Assembly (NCBI RefSeq): GCF_004217555.1
Contig: NZ_SHKW01000001.1
Location: 1,550,001-1,614,000 of the forward strand
Length of the DNA stretch: 64,000 nucleotides
Origin: Edaphobacter modestus
GTDB taxonomy: Bacteria > Acidobacteriota > Terriglobia > Terriglobales > Acidobacteriaceae
Direction of reading: 5' to 3'
Shown in pieces: positions 45,284 to 53,529 of this stretch. Every line of letters starts with the position of its first letter. Within the stretch, counting starts at the first letter, position 1. Both the position numbers and the translations under genes were made by a program. The notes under the pieces are model-generated. The model was given only the letters and a program-made list of their open reading frames with translations. It searched no databases and had not been told where the DNA came from.

Positions 45284-46567
45284 ATGGACAAGTTTGTTGT
45301 ACGCGGCGGAAATCCACTTCTCGGAACCATCAAGATCTCCGGAGCCAAAAACTCCGCCCTCCCCTGTATGGCCGCCGCCATCCTCACCGAAGACGAGGTC
45401 ATCCTCGAGAACATTCCCCAGGTCCGCGATATCGAGACCGAGCGCAAGCTCCTCGCCTCCATGGGAGCCGAAGTTGAGCTCGGCTACGGCCGCGCCCAGC
45501 ATCGCACCCGCATCAAGTGCGGCATCCTCTCCGATCCCGTCGCCAAGTACGAGATCGTCAAGACCATGCGCGCCAGCTCCCTCGTCCTCGGCCCGCTCAT
45601 TGCGCGCACCGGCATGGCCCGCGTCGCCATGCCCGGCGGATGCGCCATCGGCGGCCGCCCCATCGACCTCCACATCAAGGGCCTCGAATCCATGGGGGCC
45701 ACCATCACCTACGATCACGGCTATCTCGAAGCCCGCGCCGACCGCCTCAAGGGCGCGCACATCGTCTTCGACAAGATCACCGTCACCGGAACCGAAGACC
45801 TCCTGATGGCAGCCGTCCTCGCCGACGGCGAAACCCTCTTCGAAAACTGCGCGCGTGAGCCCGAAGTCACCGACCTCGCCGCCATGCTCGTCGCCATGGG
45901 AGCAAAGATCGAAGGCGCCGGAACCTCGACCATCCGCGTTCAGGGAGTCACCAGCCTCCACGGTGCCCGTCACCGCATCAACCCTGACCGCATCGAGGCA
46001 GGAACCTTCCTCATCGCAGGAGCCATCACCGGCGGCGACCTCAACGTCGACTCCTGCGAACCCTCCCACCTCGGCGCCCTCATCGCCAAGCTCGAAGAGT
46101 GCGGCGTCCGCCTCGACGTAGGCAAAGACTGCGTCCGCGTCCGTTCCGGCGGAGGCGACCTCAAGGCCGCCAACATCTCCACCGAAGAGTACCCTGGCTT
46201 CCCCACCGACATGCAGGCGCAGTACATGGCCCTCGCCACCCAGACCGAAGGCACCTCCACCATCAGCGAGAACATCTTCGAAAATCGCTTCATGCACGTC
46301 GGCGAGCTCTCCCGCATGGGAGCCAACATTACCGTGCAGGGCCGCACCGCCACCGTCCGCGGCAAATCGCCCCTGCAATCTGCCGCCGTCATGTGCTCCG
46401 ACCTCCGCGCCTCAGCCTCTCTCGTCCTCGCCGCACTCGTTGCCGACGGCGAGACCATCCTCGATCGCGTCTACCATCTCGATCGCGGCTACGAGCGCTT
46501 CGAAGAAAAACTCCGCGGCGTCGGAGCCCAGATCCGCCGCATGGGCGATGTCTTCGGCAAGAAGTAA
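45284..46567 (+). CDS. murA: UDP-N-acetylglucosamine 1-carboxyvinyltransferase
   Basis: 427 residues, the normal length. It transfers enolpyruvate from PEP to UDP-GlcNAc, the first committed step of peptidoglycan synthesis, in the cytoplasm. Visible marks are [27 protein letters not shown] at the start, the substrate loop [20 protein letters not shown] with the catalytic cysteine at position 120 (the fosfomycin target, here not replaced by Asp), and [57 protein letters not shown] and [14 protein letters not shown] close the protein. Codon use is strongly C/G-ended, unlike the exopolysaccharide cluster. It appears to be a single-gene unit. Confidence 0.97.
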   Translation: MDKFVVRGGNPLLGTIKISGAKNSALPCMAAAILTEDEVILENIPQVRDIETERKLLASMGAEVELGYGRAQHRTRIKCGILSDPVAKYEIVKTMRASSLVLGPLIARTGMARVAMPGGCAIGGRPIDLHIKGLESMGATITYDHGYLEARADRLKGAHIVFDKITVTGTEDLLMAAVLADGETLFENCAREPEVTDLAAMLVAMGAKIEGAGTSTIRVQGVTSLHGARHRINPDRIEAGTFLIAGAITGGDLNVDSCEPSHLGALIAKLEECGVRLDVGKDCVRVRSGGGDLKAANISTEEYPGFPTDMQAQYMALATQTEGTSTISENIFENRFMHVGELSRMGANITVQGRTATVRGKSPLQSAAVMCSDLRASASLVLAALVADGETILDRVYHLDRGYERFEEKLRGVGAQIRRMGDVFGKK

Positions 46568-46598
46568 TCCTCTTTGCCCGTTGTTTTCCTCTGGCTCA

Positions 46599-46660
46599 GA
46601 ATGACGCCTCAGCTGCCGTCATTCTGAACCGAAAGGCGAAGAATCCGGCACCGCGACTTC
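46599..46660. repeat. Dispersed repeat copy (TCATTCTGA ... GCGAAGAATCC)
   Basis: After murA the sequence holds CTCAGAATGACG and then GTCATTCTGAACC followed by GGCGAAGAATCC. This matches the core repeated in the arrays at 51500-51780, so it is a dispersed intergenic element of this genome. Confidence 0.5.
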
Positions 46661-46698
46661 CACAGGAAAGCCACCAACATCCCCTCCGCACAAAGCAA

Positions 46699-47181
46699 CT
46701 ATCGAGGCTTCCCAGGGCCCAGTTCCTTCCAATACATCACCGCATCCAGCCCGCTTCCGTAAAAGCTTCGCTGCACTCCAACCCGGCTGTAGCTCATGCG
46801 TTCATAGAGGCGCACCGCGCCCACATTCTGCGCGAACACATGCAGCATCATTCCCGTCCCGTTCCAGCTGCGAACCCACGCTTCCCCCTGCGACAGCATC
46901 TTTTCTCCAATGCCGTTCCCCCGCCACCGCTCAGCCACATCGATCGTCACGACATAACCAATCTCGCCCCCCACCGTCTTCTCACAGTGCACAATGCAGA
47001 ATCCCGCCAGCTCACTCTCTTCCTCGGCAACAATAACCCACGCGTTCCTCGCCTCCGCGAACCTGCGCATGGCAGCCCTGCTGAAACGGAACGGCGCCGA
47101 AAAGCACGCCGCGTCCAGCTCGACCATCCCTTCCAGATCGCGCCAGCCGTAGCTTCGATACCGAATGCCTTCGCGTGTCAT
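46699..47181 (-). CDS. GNAT N-acetyltransferase, RimI-like
   Basis: About 160 residues from the ATG at 47181; a GTG at 47211 would add ten residues and has GGAG too close to it. The GNAT fold is clear: the first strand and loop in YRSYGWRDLEGMVELDAACFSAPF, the acetyl-CoA motif A in VTIDVAERWRGNGIGEKML (R-G-N-G-I-G), and the C-terminal NVGAVRLYERMSYSRVGVQRSFY. The layout fits RimI-type protein N-terminal acetyltransferases, but the substrate cannot be assigned. It is divergent from the LacI-type gene, with about 140 bp between the starts. Confidence 0.8.
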   Translation of the reverse strand: MTREGIRYRSYGWRDLEGMVELDAACFSAPFRFSRAAMRRFAEARNAWVIVAEEESELAGFCIVHCEKTVGGEIGYVVTIDVAERWRGNGIGEKMLSQGEAWVRSWNGTGMMLHVFAQNVGAVRLYERMSYSRVGVQRSFYGSGLDAVMYWKELGPGKPR

Positions 47182-47321
47182 CTCGAAACGTTCCACAGCG
47201 TCGTCCCTCACTTCTCCGCCAGATTCCCACCAGGCATCCTATGCCGTTCTCTTCCCGATATTCCATTCTCCAACTCGGCAGTGTAAAACTGTTCCATTCT
47301 CGAAAGACTGTACCGGAGCTC

Positions 47322-48395
47322 ATGGCCGCCAGAAAAAAACAGGTTCCCGACGCGACCCGGCCGGTCACCCTCAAAATACTCGCCGAGTATCTTGATCTCT
47401 CGCCCGCAACCGTCTCCATCGTCCTCAACAACTCGCCCGTAGCCAAGTCCATCTCTCCCGAGACTCGCCAGCGGGTTCTCAATGCGGCAAAAAAATTCGA
47501 GTATCGTCCCAACGTACACGCCCGCATGCTTCGCACCCGGCTCACCAACACCGTGGGCGTCGTCGTCCCCGAGCTCAGCGAGGGCTACTTCACCGGCCTC
47601 ATGCTCGGCGTCGAAGAATATCTCCTTCAAGCCGGCTATCTCTACTTCACCGTCAGCCATCTCTGCCGACCCGACCTCATCGAGGAATACCCCAACCTCC
47701 TCATCAGCCGCGCAGTCGACGGTCTTCTTCTCGTCAACACCGAACTGCGCAAGCGCGTCCCCCTTCCCGCAGTTGGAATCTCCTCCCACATCAGCGTTCC
47801 CGGAGTCACCAATCTCGTCCTCGACCACGACCGCGCTACCCGTCTCGCCCTCCGTCACCTCTACGAGCTCGGTCACCGGCGCATCGCCTTTATGAAAGGC
47901 CAGGCCTTCTCCCTCGACTCCGAGTCCCGCTGGCAGGCCATCAACGCTATCGCCAAGGAGATCGGAATCACCATCCACCCCGAGCTCTGCATCTATCTCG
48001 AAAAAAACTCCTGGTCACCCGAGCTTGGCTACCCGCCCGTCCGCGATCTCCTCGCCCGAACCCGCGACTTCACCGCCATCTTCTGCTTCAACGACACCGC
48101 CGCCATCGGAGCCATCCGCGCCATCGAAGATGCCGGCCTCTCCTGTCCCCGCGACATCTCCGTCATCGGCTTCGACGACATCCTCGTCGCCGAGTACACC
48201 AACCCCCGCCTCACCACCGTGCGCCAGCCGCTGCACAAAATGGGTGTCGCCGGCGCCGAGCTCCTCATCAAGCGCATCCAGTACCCCGATCAGCCCTTCG
48301 TTGAAACCGTCTGGTTCACACCCGAGCTCGTCGTCCGCGAATCCACTGCAGTCGCGCCATCCCCAAAGCCACGTCGCGCCGCCAGGTCCCTCTGA
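47322..48395 (+). CDS. LacI-family transcriptional regulator
   Basis: About 357 residues from the ATG at 47322, chosen because GGAG precedes it and the DNA-binding domain then follows after a short basic tail. Starts further upstream would overlap the divergent GNAT gene. The helix-turn-helix and hinge read VTLKILAEYLDLSPATVSIVLNNS ... RQRVLNAAKKFEYRPNVHARML. The effector domain resembles periplasmic sugar-binding proteins (VGVVVPELSEGYFTGLMLGVEE, VLDHDRATRLALRHLYELGHRRIAF, FCFNDTAAIGAIRAIEDAG). The ligand is probably a sugar, but which one is unknown. The MFS transporter gene starts 51 bp downstream and may be its target. Confidence 0.9.
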   Translation: MAARKKQVPDATRPVTLKILAEYLDLSPATVSIVLNNSPVAKSISPETRQRVLNAAKKFEYRPNVHARMLRTRLTNTVGVVVPELSEGYFTGLMLGVEEYLLQAGYLYFTVSHLCRPDLIEEYPNLLISRAVDGLLLVNTELRKRVPLPAVGISSHISVPGVTNLVLDHDRATRLALRHLYELGHRRIAFMKGQAFSLDSESRWQAINAIAKEIGITIHPELCIYLEKNSWSPELGYPPVRDLLARTRDFTAIFCFNDTAAIGAIRAIEDAGLSCPRDISVIGFDDILVAEYTNPRLTTVRQPLHKMGVAGAELLIKRIQYPDQPFVETVWFTPELVVRESTAVAPSPKPRRAARSL

Positions 48396-48446
48396 GTCTC
48401 TCGCCCCAAACCGATACCCTCGATTCCCCTATACCCTAGAGCCCGG

Positions 48447-49634
48447 ATGCCCTCAGTACCCGACAACCTCTCTCCCCCCGCCTCCTCATACGCCATCTGG
48501 CGGCAGCTCTCTCCCCTCTTCGTCTGCACCATGGCCTGGGGTGTTGTCACCGTCATGCTGGGCCCTTTGCTCCCTGCGCTCATCGCACGCTGGCATATCC
48601 AGGACTCGCAGGCCGGAACTCTCTTCACCGCCTCCTTCCTCGGCCAGCTCGTAGGCGCCTGGTTCGCGACCCGCAACCTTCGTCTCAGTCTTCTCTGCGG
48701 CGCTGCTCTCACCGCCGCAGGCGTCGCCGCACTCGCCTGGACCGGCTTCTTTTGGGCTCACATCGCCCTCTTCGCCGCCGGACTCGGTCTCTCCGCTGGC
48801 ATCACTGCCGGCAATGTTGTCGCTGGAACCGCCACCATCACCCGTCGTGCCACAACCCTCGCCCTCTTCAACGTAAGCTGGAGCATCGGAGCGATCTCCT
48901 GCCCCGTGCTCGCCCGTCTCTGCGGAGCCTCCAACACTCGGCTTTTCTTTCTCATCACCGCGGCGATCGTCATCGTCGGCGGCCTCTTCGTCGCGACTCT
49001 TCCCCGCACCCTCACGAACGAGCCGCCAGCTTCACCCTCGGCCTCGGCTCCCATACCTGCTTTCCTGCCTCTTCTTCCCCTCACGCTCTTCGCCGCCTCC
49101 ATGCTCCTCTACATCGGCAACGAGAACTCCCTGGGAGGCTGGCTTCCCAGCTTCGCCCTGCGCAACGACCCCACCCTCGCTGCCTCCAACATCGCCCTCC
49201 TCTACTGGATCTCGGAGCTCACCAGTCGTCTCGCCATGGCCGCTCTCCTCCACCGCATCTCAGAGGCCGCCCTCTATCGAGGCTCCCTCATCCTTCTTCT
49301 CATCACCCAGGCCGCACTGATCCTCATTCCGCATCCCTCGCCGACCACAATCCTCATCGTCACCGCCGTAAGCGGAGCAGCCATCGGCCCCCTCTACCCG
49401 CTCATCATTGCTTTTTTGCTCGCGCGGACTTCGAATCATCCCAGGCTCGGCCGCCTCTTCGCCTCAGCCTCGATCGGAGGAGCCACGCTTCCATGGCTCA
49501 CTGGAGTCATCTCCACTCACTTCGGTGGTCTTCGCGCCGGCCTTCTCGTGCCCACCGTCGGAATCGCACTGATGCTCGTCCTCTCAGCCGGTATCCTGCC
49601 AACACAATTCTCCACGCCTCGATCCGAAGCGTGA
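48447..49634 (+). CDS. MFS transporter
   Basis: A 395-residue membrane protein with about twelve hydrophobic segments, usual for the major facilitator superfamily, and a short polar N-terminus. The loop between segments 2 and 3 is weakly conserved (FATRNLRLS), and the central loop is proline- and serine-rich (PRTLTNEPPASPSASAPIP). The overall pattern is closest to FucP/sugar-proton symporter-like members. It follows the LacI-type regulator by 51 bp, so a sugar or sugar-acid substrate is plausible. A hairpin at 49690-49723 lies after the gene. Confidence 0.82.
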   Translation: MPSVPDNLSPPASSYAIWRQLSPLFVCTMAWGVVTVMLGPLLPALIARWHIQDSQAGTLFTASFLGQLVGAWFATRNLRLSLLCGAALTAAGVAALAWTGFFWAHIALFAAGLGLSAGITAGNVVAGTATITRRATTLALFNVSWSIGAISCPVLARLCGASNTRLFFLITAAIVIVGGLFVATLPRTLTNEPPASPSASAPIPAFLPLLPLTLFAASMLLYIGNENSLGGWLPSFALRNDPTLAASNIALLYWISELTSRLAMAALLHRISEAALYRGSLILLLITQAALILIPHPSPTTILIVTAVSGAAIGPLYPLIIAFLLARTSNHPRLGRLFASASIGGATLPWLTGVISTHFGGLRAGLLVPTVGIALMLVLSAGILPTQFSTPRSEA

Positions 49635-49689
49635 TCTCCATGCATCCTGGCCTGCCATCAGCAGACATAATCAACCGTAGAGCGGGCAC

Positions 49690-49723
49690 AAGAAGAGCCA
49701 GGCGGGTAGGCCTGGCCTTCTTG
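49690..49723. terminator. Hairpin between convergent MFS and small-protein genes
   Basis: The arms AAGAAG + GCCAGGC (49690-49703, with one bulged A) pair with GCCTGGC + CTTCTT (49710-49722), forming a 13-bp stem with a 6-base loop. It lies 55 bp after the MFS stop and 11 bp after the small gene's stop on the other strand, so it probably serves both as a bidirectional terminator. Confidence 0.65.
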
Positions 49724-49734
49724 CCACCTTCGGC

Positions 49735-49824
49735 TTAGCGCGCTCTGAACCTAAACTGGTCCTTCAAGGTGATGCCGCCGATAACTATGAGAGCAACCAA
49801 GGACGGGAGAAACAAAAGGTACAT
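49735..49824 (-). CDS. Small single-span membrane protein, 29 residues
   Basis: From the ATG at 49824 the minus strand encodes 29 residues: a hydrophobic helix from residue 2 to about 19 (YLLFLPSLVALIVIGGITL) and a basic tail ending RFRAR, consistent with one membrane span with its tail in the cytoplasm. The ribosome site is very strong (TGAGGAGG with four bases to the ATG), and a terminator-like hairpin begins 11 bp after the stop. Both signs favour a real gene despite its size. I do not recognise the family. It resembles small membrane subunits in general outline only, and no partner operon is present. Confidence 0.6.
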   Translation of the reverse strand: MYLLFLPSLVALIVIGGITLKDQFRFRAR

Positions 49825-50069
49825 AAAGCCTCCTCAGGCCAAAAAACAAAGTGCCAGTACACTTCACCTAGCAACCCTGTAGCCATTTCGGAAATCTAAA
49901 GTTTCTCCCCTAAAAACCCTTCCTCATCCCCTGAAACGCTCCCATCTCCACGTTTTAGGCCGATGCCAGTGCTAAATCATTTCCCCTTGCCACGGCAATT
50001 CATTTCACACAACATTCACCACTTCATCACTCTGGCCATGTAGCGGCAGCGTCATGTCCCTCGCAGCGG

Positions 50070-51287
50070 ATGCAGCCGTTTATCGTAGTGCTGCCTGCTA
50101 TCCTTTCGCTCATGCCCTTCTGGATTGTCCTCACTGCGGCCCTCCTCACCACCACCGCTCACGCCCAATGGCAGATCCAGGACTCCCACACCACCGCCAG
50201 CTTCCGTGGCATTCACAACGTCGGCAACGGAGTCGTGTGGGCCAGCGGAACCGAGGGCACTGTCCTCCGCACCACCGACGAAGGCACGACATGGCAGCGC
50301 TGCACCACCCCACCCGAAGCCGAAAAACTAGACTTCCGCGGTATCCAGGCCTTCGACCAGAACACCGCCATCGTCATGTCGTCAGGCCAAGGAAACCTCT
50401 CCCGCCTCTACAAAACAACGGACGCCTGCAAGACCTGGAAGCTCCTCTTCACCAACCCCGACAAAGAAGGCTTCTGGGACGCCATCAAATTTCCAAATCC
50501 TAAGCTTGGCTTCATCCTGGGCGACCCGATCACGAGAGCATTCAATTATGCGAAGCCGAGGCGCCGAAAGTTTACCGGCTTTGCTTTGCTCTATACAGAG
50601 GATGGAGGAGATCACTTCTTATACCGAACATCATTTGGGAACGAAGCGGATATATCAACGCAGGGTGCGTTTGCAGCAAGCAATAGCTCTCTATTTATAG
50701 GCTGGCCGGGAGTTTGGTTCGGAACTGGTGGGAAAGCTGGGGCAAAAATCTACCTCAACGTCTTTCAGCAACATATCGGCTTCCCAGACGATCGAATCGA
50801 GCTTGGAAGTGGCGAATGGAGGTCAATAAACTGGCCAGTGCCTCTGGCAAAGGGGGACGCTGCTGGAATTTTCTCCGTTTCGTTCAAGAGATCCGAACTA
50901 GTATCGCGCGACTCTCTCAATGTCGGCACAGGCCCCGTTTTCGAAACTTACGGCATAGCTGTCGGCGGTGATTACAAGAAACCAGAAGAACATAGTGAAA
51001 CAGCGGCTTTCACCATTGACGGCGGTCAACATTGGACCGCATCGCAAACCCCACCCCACGGCTACCGCAGTTCAGTCGCCTACGACTCCACCACTGAAAC
51101 CTGGATCACCGTAGGCCCCAACGGAACCGACATCTCCCGCGACGACGGCAAGAACTGGAGCACCCTAAAGCCCAGCGCACAAGACGCCCCCGACACAGAC
51201 AAAAACTGGAACGCCCTCTCGCTCCCCTTCGTCGTAGGCCCCAAAGGCCGCATCGGCAAACTCCGCCCCGAAGCCCTCGCGCATTGA
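50070..51287 (+). CDS. Secreted YCF48/BNR-like beta-propeller protein
   Basis: A 405-residue protein with a signal peptide (PFWIVLTAALLTTTAHAQ). Repeated blade motifs follow: VWASGTEGTVLRTTDEGTTW, SRLYKTTDACKTWKLLF, ALLYTEDGGDHFLYRTS, AAFTIDGGQHWTASQTPP and DISRDDGKNWSTL. The S/T-x-D-x-G-x-T/N/H-W pattern is the BNR/Asp-box or YCF48 signature. It is probably periplasmic or extracellular; the role is unknown. No good ribosome site precedes either the ATG at 50070 or the in-frame ATG at 50112. Codon use changes inside the gene: outer parts are strongly C-ended like the neighbours, while roughly 50500-50980 is not. Confidence 0.75.
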   Translation: MQPFIVVLPAILSLMPFWIVLTAALLTTTAHAQWQIQDSHTTASFRGIHNVGNGVVWASGTEGTVLRTTDEGTTWQRCTTPPEAEKLDFRGIQAFDQNTAIVMSSGQGNLSRLYKTTDACKTWKLLFTNPDKEGFWDAIKFPNPKLGFILGDPITRAFNYAKPRRRKFTGFALLYTEDGGDHFLYRTSFGNEADISTQGAFAASNSSLFIGWPGVWFGTGGKAGAKIYLNVFQQHIGFPDDRIELGSGEWRSINWPVPLAKGDAAGIFSVSFKRSELVSRDSLNVGTGPVFETYGIAVGGDYKKPEEHSETAAFTIDGGQHWTASQTPPHGYRSSVAYDSTTETWITVGPNGTDISRDDGKNWSTLKPSAQDAPDTDKNWNALSLPFVVGPKGRIGKLRPEALAH

Positions 51288-51322
51288 CCACACTTCAACA
51301 AAGCCCCAAAAGCCCTCACCCG

Positions 51323-51520
51323 CAAACCTCAAAAAAAGGGCCATCAGCAAAGCGTCAAAAACATCATCCACAAACCTCAAAAAAAGGGGTCATCAGCAAA
51401 GCGTCAAAGACATCATCCACAAACCTCAAAAGTGTCATCAGCAAAGCGTCAAAGACATCATCCACAAACCTCAAAAGTGTCATCAGCAAAGCGTCAAGAC
51501 GTCATCCACAAATCTCAAGT
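51323..51520. repeat. Tandem array of 44-49 bp units
   Basis: Four units start CAAACCTCAAAA at 51323, 51371, 51420 and 51465 (48, 49, 45 and 44 bp) and share TCATCAGCAAAGCGTCAA and CATCATCCA. A fifth, degenerate unit starts at 51509 (CAAATCTCAAGTGTCATC) and runs straight into a dispersed repeat copy (CTGAGCGAAGCGTAGCGAAG). The units therefore seem to have grown from that element. There is no CRISPR-like spacer pattern. Confidence 0.85.
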
Positions 51521-51694
51521 GTCATCCTGAGCGAAGCGTAGCGAAGTCGAAGGATCTGCGGTTCTCGAAGCACGGAAACTGCCCCTCCACGATTGGTGCC
51601 CCATCTTCGCGACGGTCTTATCGTCGCCAAGACCTCACCGACAGCAACAAAAGATAACAGGAGATCCCACGTAGAAATTACGTCAGAAAACATA

Positions 51695-51780
51695 CCGTCA
51701 TTCTGAAAACATACCGTCATTCTGAAAACTTACCGTCATTCTGAAAATATGCCGTCATTCTGAGCGTAGCGAAGAATCCC
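51695..51780. repeat. Tandem array of 19-bp units ending in a dispersed repeat
   Basis: Three units CCGTCATTCTGAAAACATA (with small variation) start at 51695, 51714 and 51733. A fourth at 51752 continues as GTCATTCTGAGCGTAGCGAA and GAATCCC, the full dispersed element. A partial unit precedes the array. This is a second, independent array built from the same core as 51323-51520. Confidence 0.85.
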
Positions 51781-52275
51781 AGTATTTCGCCCGCACTCCC
51801 ACAAGGATCGTCGCAAGCCGGGCACCGGGTGCCCATATTCGCGTCGCAGGCGGCCAAGATTCTCTCTCGTATTGCGAGCCGTTTCTCTCTTTAGCGGTGT
51901 CCAGAGGGATATTCTTTTTTACCCGGCAGCAGATTGGGAAAGAGTTTGCGAAAGCCGATGAACGCCTGCCAATCGCCCGAAGCGCGACCCCCGATCATGG
52001 AGAGACACCCGACCATAGGGCTAAAACCTGTCAAGCCCCAAAACCATACAAACCACTAAAAACAAACAGGATAAATCTGCCGATCAGTTTAGCCCCCGCT
52101 GCTAAACTAAATACAGGGATCGAAAAACAGGCCCAAAAGCTCCCAGGCTCGGGCCTTTACCCTTTGTTATCAATATTTTTGGGGTTAAACCCTTTCCATA
52201 CAATATTTTACAGCAGAAAATCCAGTTAAGTTACTGAAAATTATATACTTACAAAAACGGTGAGGGGGGTATCAA
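51781..52275. other. Intergenic region downstream of the repeat arrays
   Basis: No credible gene was found. It contains a short hairpin (GTTTAGC at 52087-52093 with GCTAAAC at 52101-52107) and an AT-rich stretch before the mqnE stop. A frame at 51897-52229 has no ribosome site or recognisable product. Confidence 0.4.
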
Positions 52276-53490
52276 CTAGACCGCGACCGTAAACGTATCC
52301 TCGGTCCGTGTCACCGCGCGGTACATCGTATCCCGCTCAAACGGTTCACGGCCCGCCTCGGTAATCAAGCGAACCAGGTCCTTCCGCCGCAGCCCCTGCG
52401 GTGTCGTCGCCCCGGCATCGTGATAGATCTTCTCCTCGATCACGGTGCCATCGATGTCGTCGGCTCCAAACCGCAGTGAGATCTGAGCCATCTTCGGCGA
52501 GACCATCTGCCAGTAGCTCTTGATGTGCGAGAAATTGTCGAGCATCAACCGTCCAACGGCGATCTGCTTCACATCCAGCATTCCGGTCGTCCGCGGAATG
52601 TGGGCCAGCGCCGTGTTATCCGGATGAAACGCCAGCGGAATAAACGTCTGGAATCCGCCCGTCTCATCCTGAACCTCGCGCAACCGAACCAGGTGATCCA
52701 CGCGATCCTCGTCGTTCTCCACGTGCCCGTAGAGCATCGTTGCATTCGATCGCAGCCCGATCTTGTGCGCCAGCCGCGCCGTATCCAGCCACTCCGACCC
52801 GTCGATCTTGTGGTCGCAGATAATGTGCCGGATTCGATCGGCGAAGATCTCCGCTCCGCCACCCGGCATCGAATCGACGCCCGCAGCCTTCATCCGCTCC
52901 AGCGTCTCAGCGATGGTCATCTTGCCCCGCTTGGCAAGAAACGCAACCTCCACCATCGTGAACGCTTTGATATGAACCTTGGGAAATCGCTCCTTCAGGC
53001 CGCGAACCAGGTCCATGAAGTACTCAAAAGGAAGATCCGGATGCAGACCGCCGACGATATGGAACTCCGTCACCGCCTCGGTGTAACCGGCGCCCGCGGT
53101 CTCCCATGCCTCTTCAAGAGCCATCGTGTACGTCCCCACCTCGCCCTTCTTACGGCCGAACGCGCACAGCCTGCACGAGGCAACACAGACATTGGTGGGA
53201 TTGATATGACGATTGACGTTGAAATACGCAACATTGCCATGAAGCTTTTCGCGCACGAAGTTCGCCAGCCAACCCACCGCGAGAATGTCGCCGCTGCGAT
53301 ACAGGCGAACACCATCCTCGAAGCTCAGTCGCTCTCCAGCCAGCACCTTCTCCGCGATCGCCTCGAGCGCTCGATCGTCGGTCTGGAAGGAGTGTCGAGG
53401 CCGTGCGGGCGACCCCTGAAGACCTGCCGTAGCGGCAACATGGGTCAGCGAGATGGCACTGGGATTCCCGGTGGTGGCAATCGGATTCAT
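52276..53490 (-). CDS. mqnE: Aminofutalosine synthase (radical SAM)
   Basis: A 404-residue radical SAM enzyme. The iron-sulphur motif C-x3-C-x2-C is CVASCRLC at residues 102-109. EFHIVGGLHPDLPFEYFMDLVRGLKERFP, AGVDSMPGGGAEIFADRIRHIIC, RSNATMLYGHVENDEDRVDHLVRLREVQDETGGFQTFIPLAFHP match MqnE rather than MqnC. It joins 3-[(1-carboxyvinyl)oxy]benzoate to SAM-derived adenosyl radical in the futalosine route to menaquinone. No other mqn gene is present in the window, so the pathway is dispersed. The first 35 residues are a non-conserved tail. Confidence 0.92.
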   Translation of the reverse strand: MNPIATTGNPSAISLTHVAATAGLQGSPARPRHSFQTDDRALEAIAEKVLAGERLSFEDGVRLYRSGDILAVGWLANFVREKLHGNVAYFNVNRHINPTNVCVASCRLCAFGRKKGEVGTYTMALEEAWETAGAGYTEAVTEFHIVGGLHPDLPFEYFMDLVRGLKERFPKVHIKAFTMVEVAFLAKRGKMTIAETLERMKAAGVDSMPGGGAEIFADRIRHIICDHKIDGSEWLDTARLAHKIGLRSNATMLYGHVENDEDRVDHLVRLREVQDETGGFQTFIPLAFHPDNTALAHIPRTTGMLDVKQIAVGRLMLDNFSHIKSYWQMVSPKMAQISLRFGADDIDGTVIEEKIYHDAGATTPQGLRRKDLVRLITEAGREPFERDTMYRAVTRTEDTFTVAV

Positions 53491-53529
53491 ACAACAATTC
53501 TAATCCTTTGCCAGGGTCGCAAACCTGAC

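Noticed and set aside
45209..46378. 389-codon minus-strand frame opposite murA
   Set aside because: A shadow frame caused by GC-rich codon use; murA on the plus strand is unmistakable. The glycine/aspartate-rich translation is typical of such shadows.
51323..51780. Possible CRISPR array
   Set aside because: Units are directly adjacent, variable in length and without unique spacers; they grade into a dispersed repeat, and no cas gene is present.
51897..52229. 110-codon plus-strand frame
   Set aside because: It has no ribosome site or recognisable motif; its composition is that of intergenic sequence.
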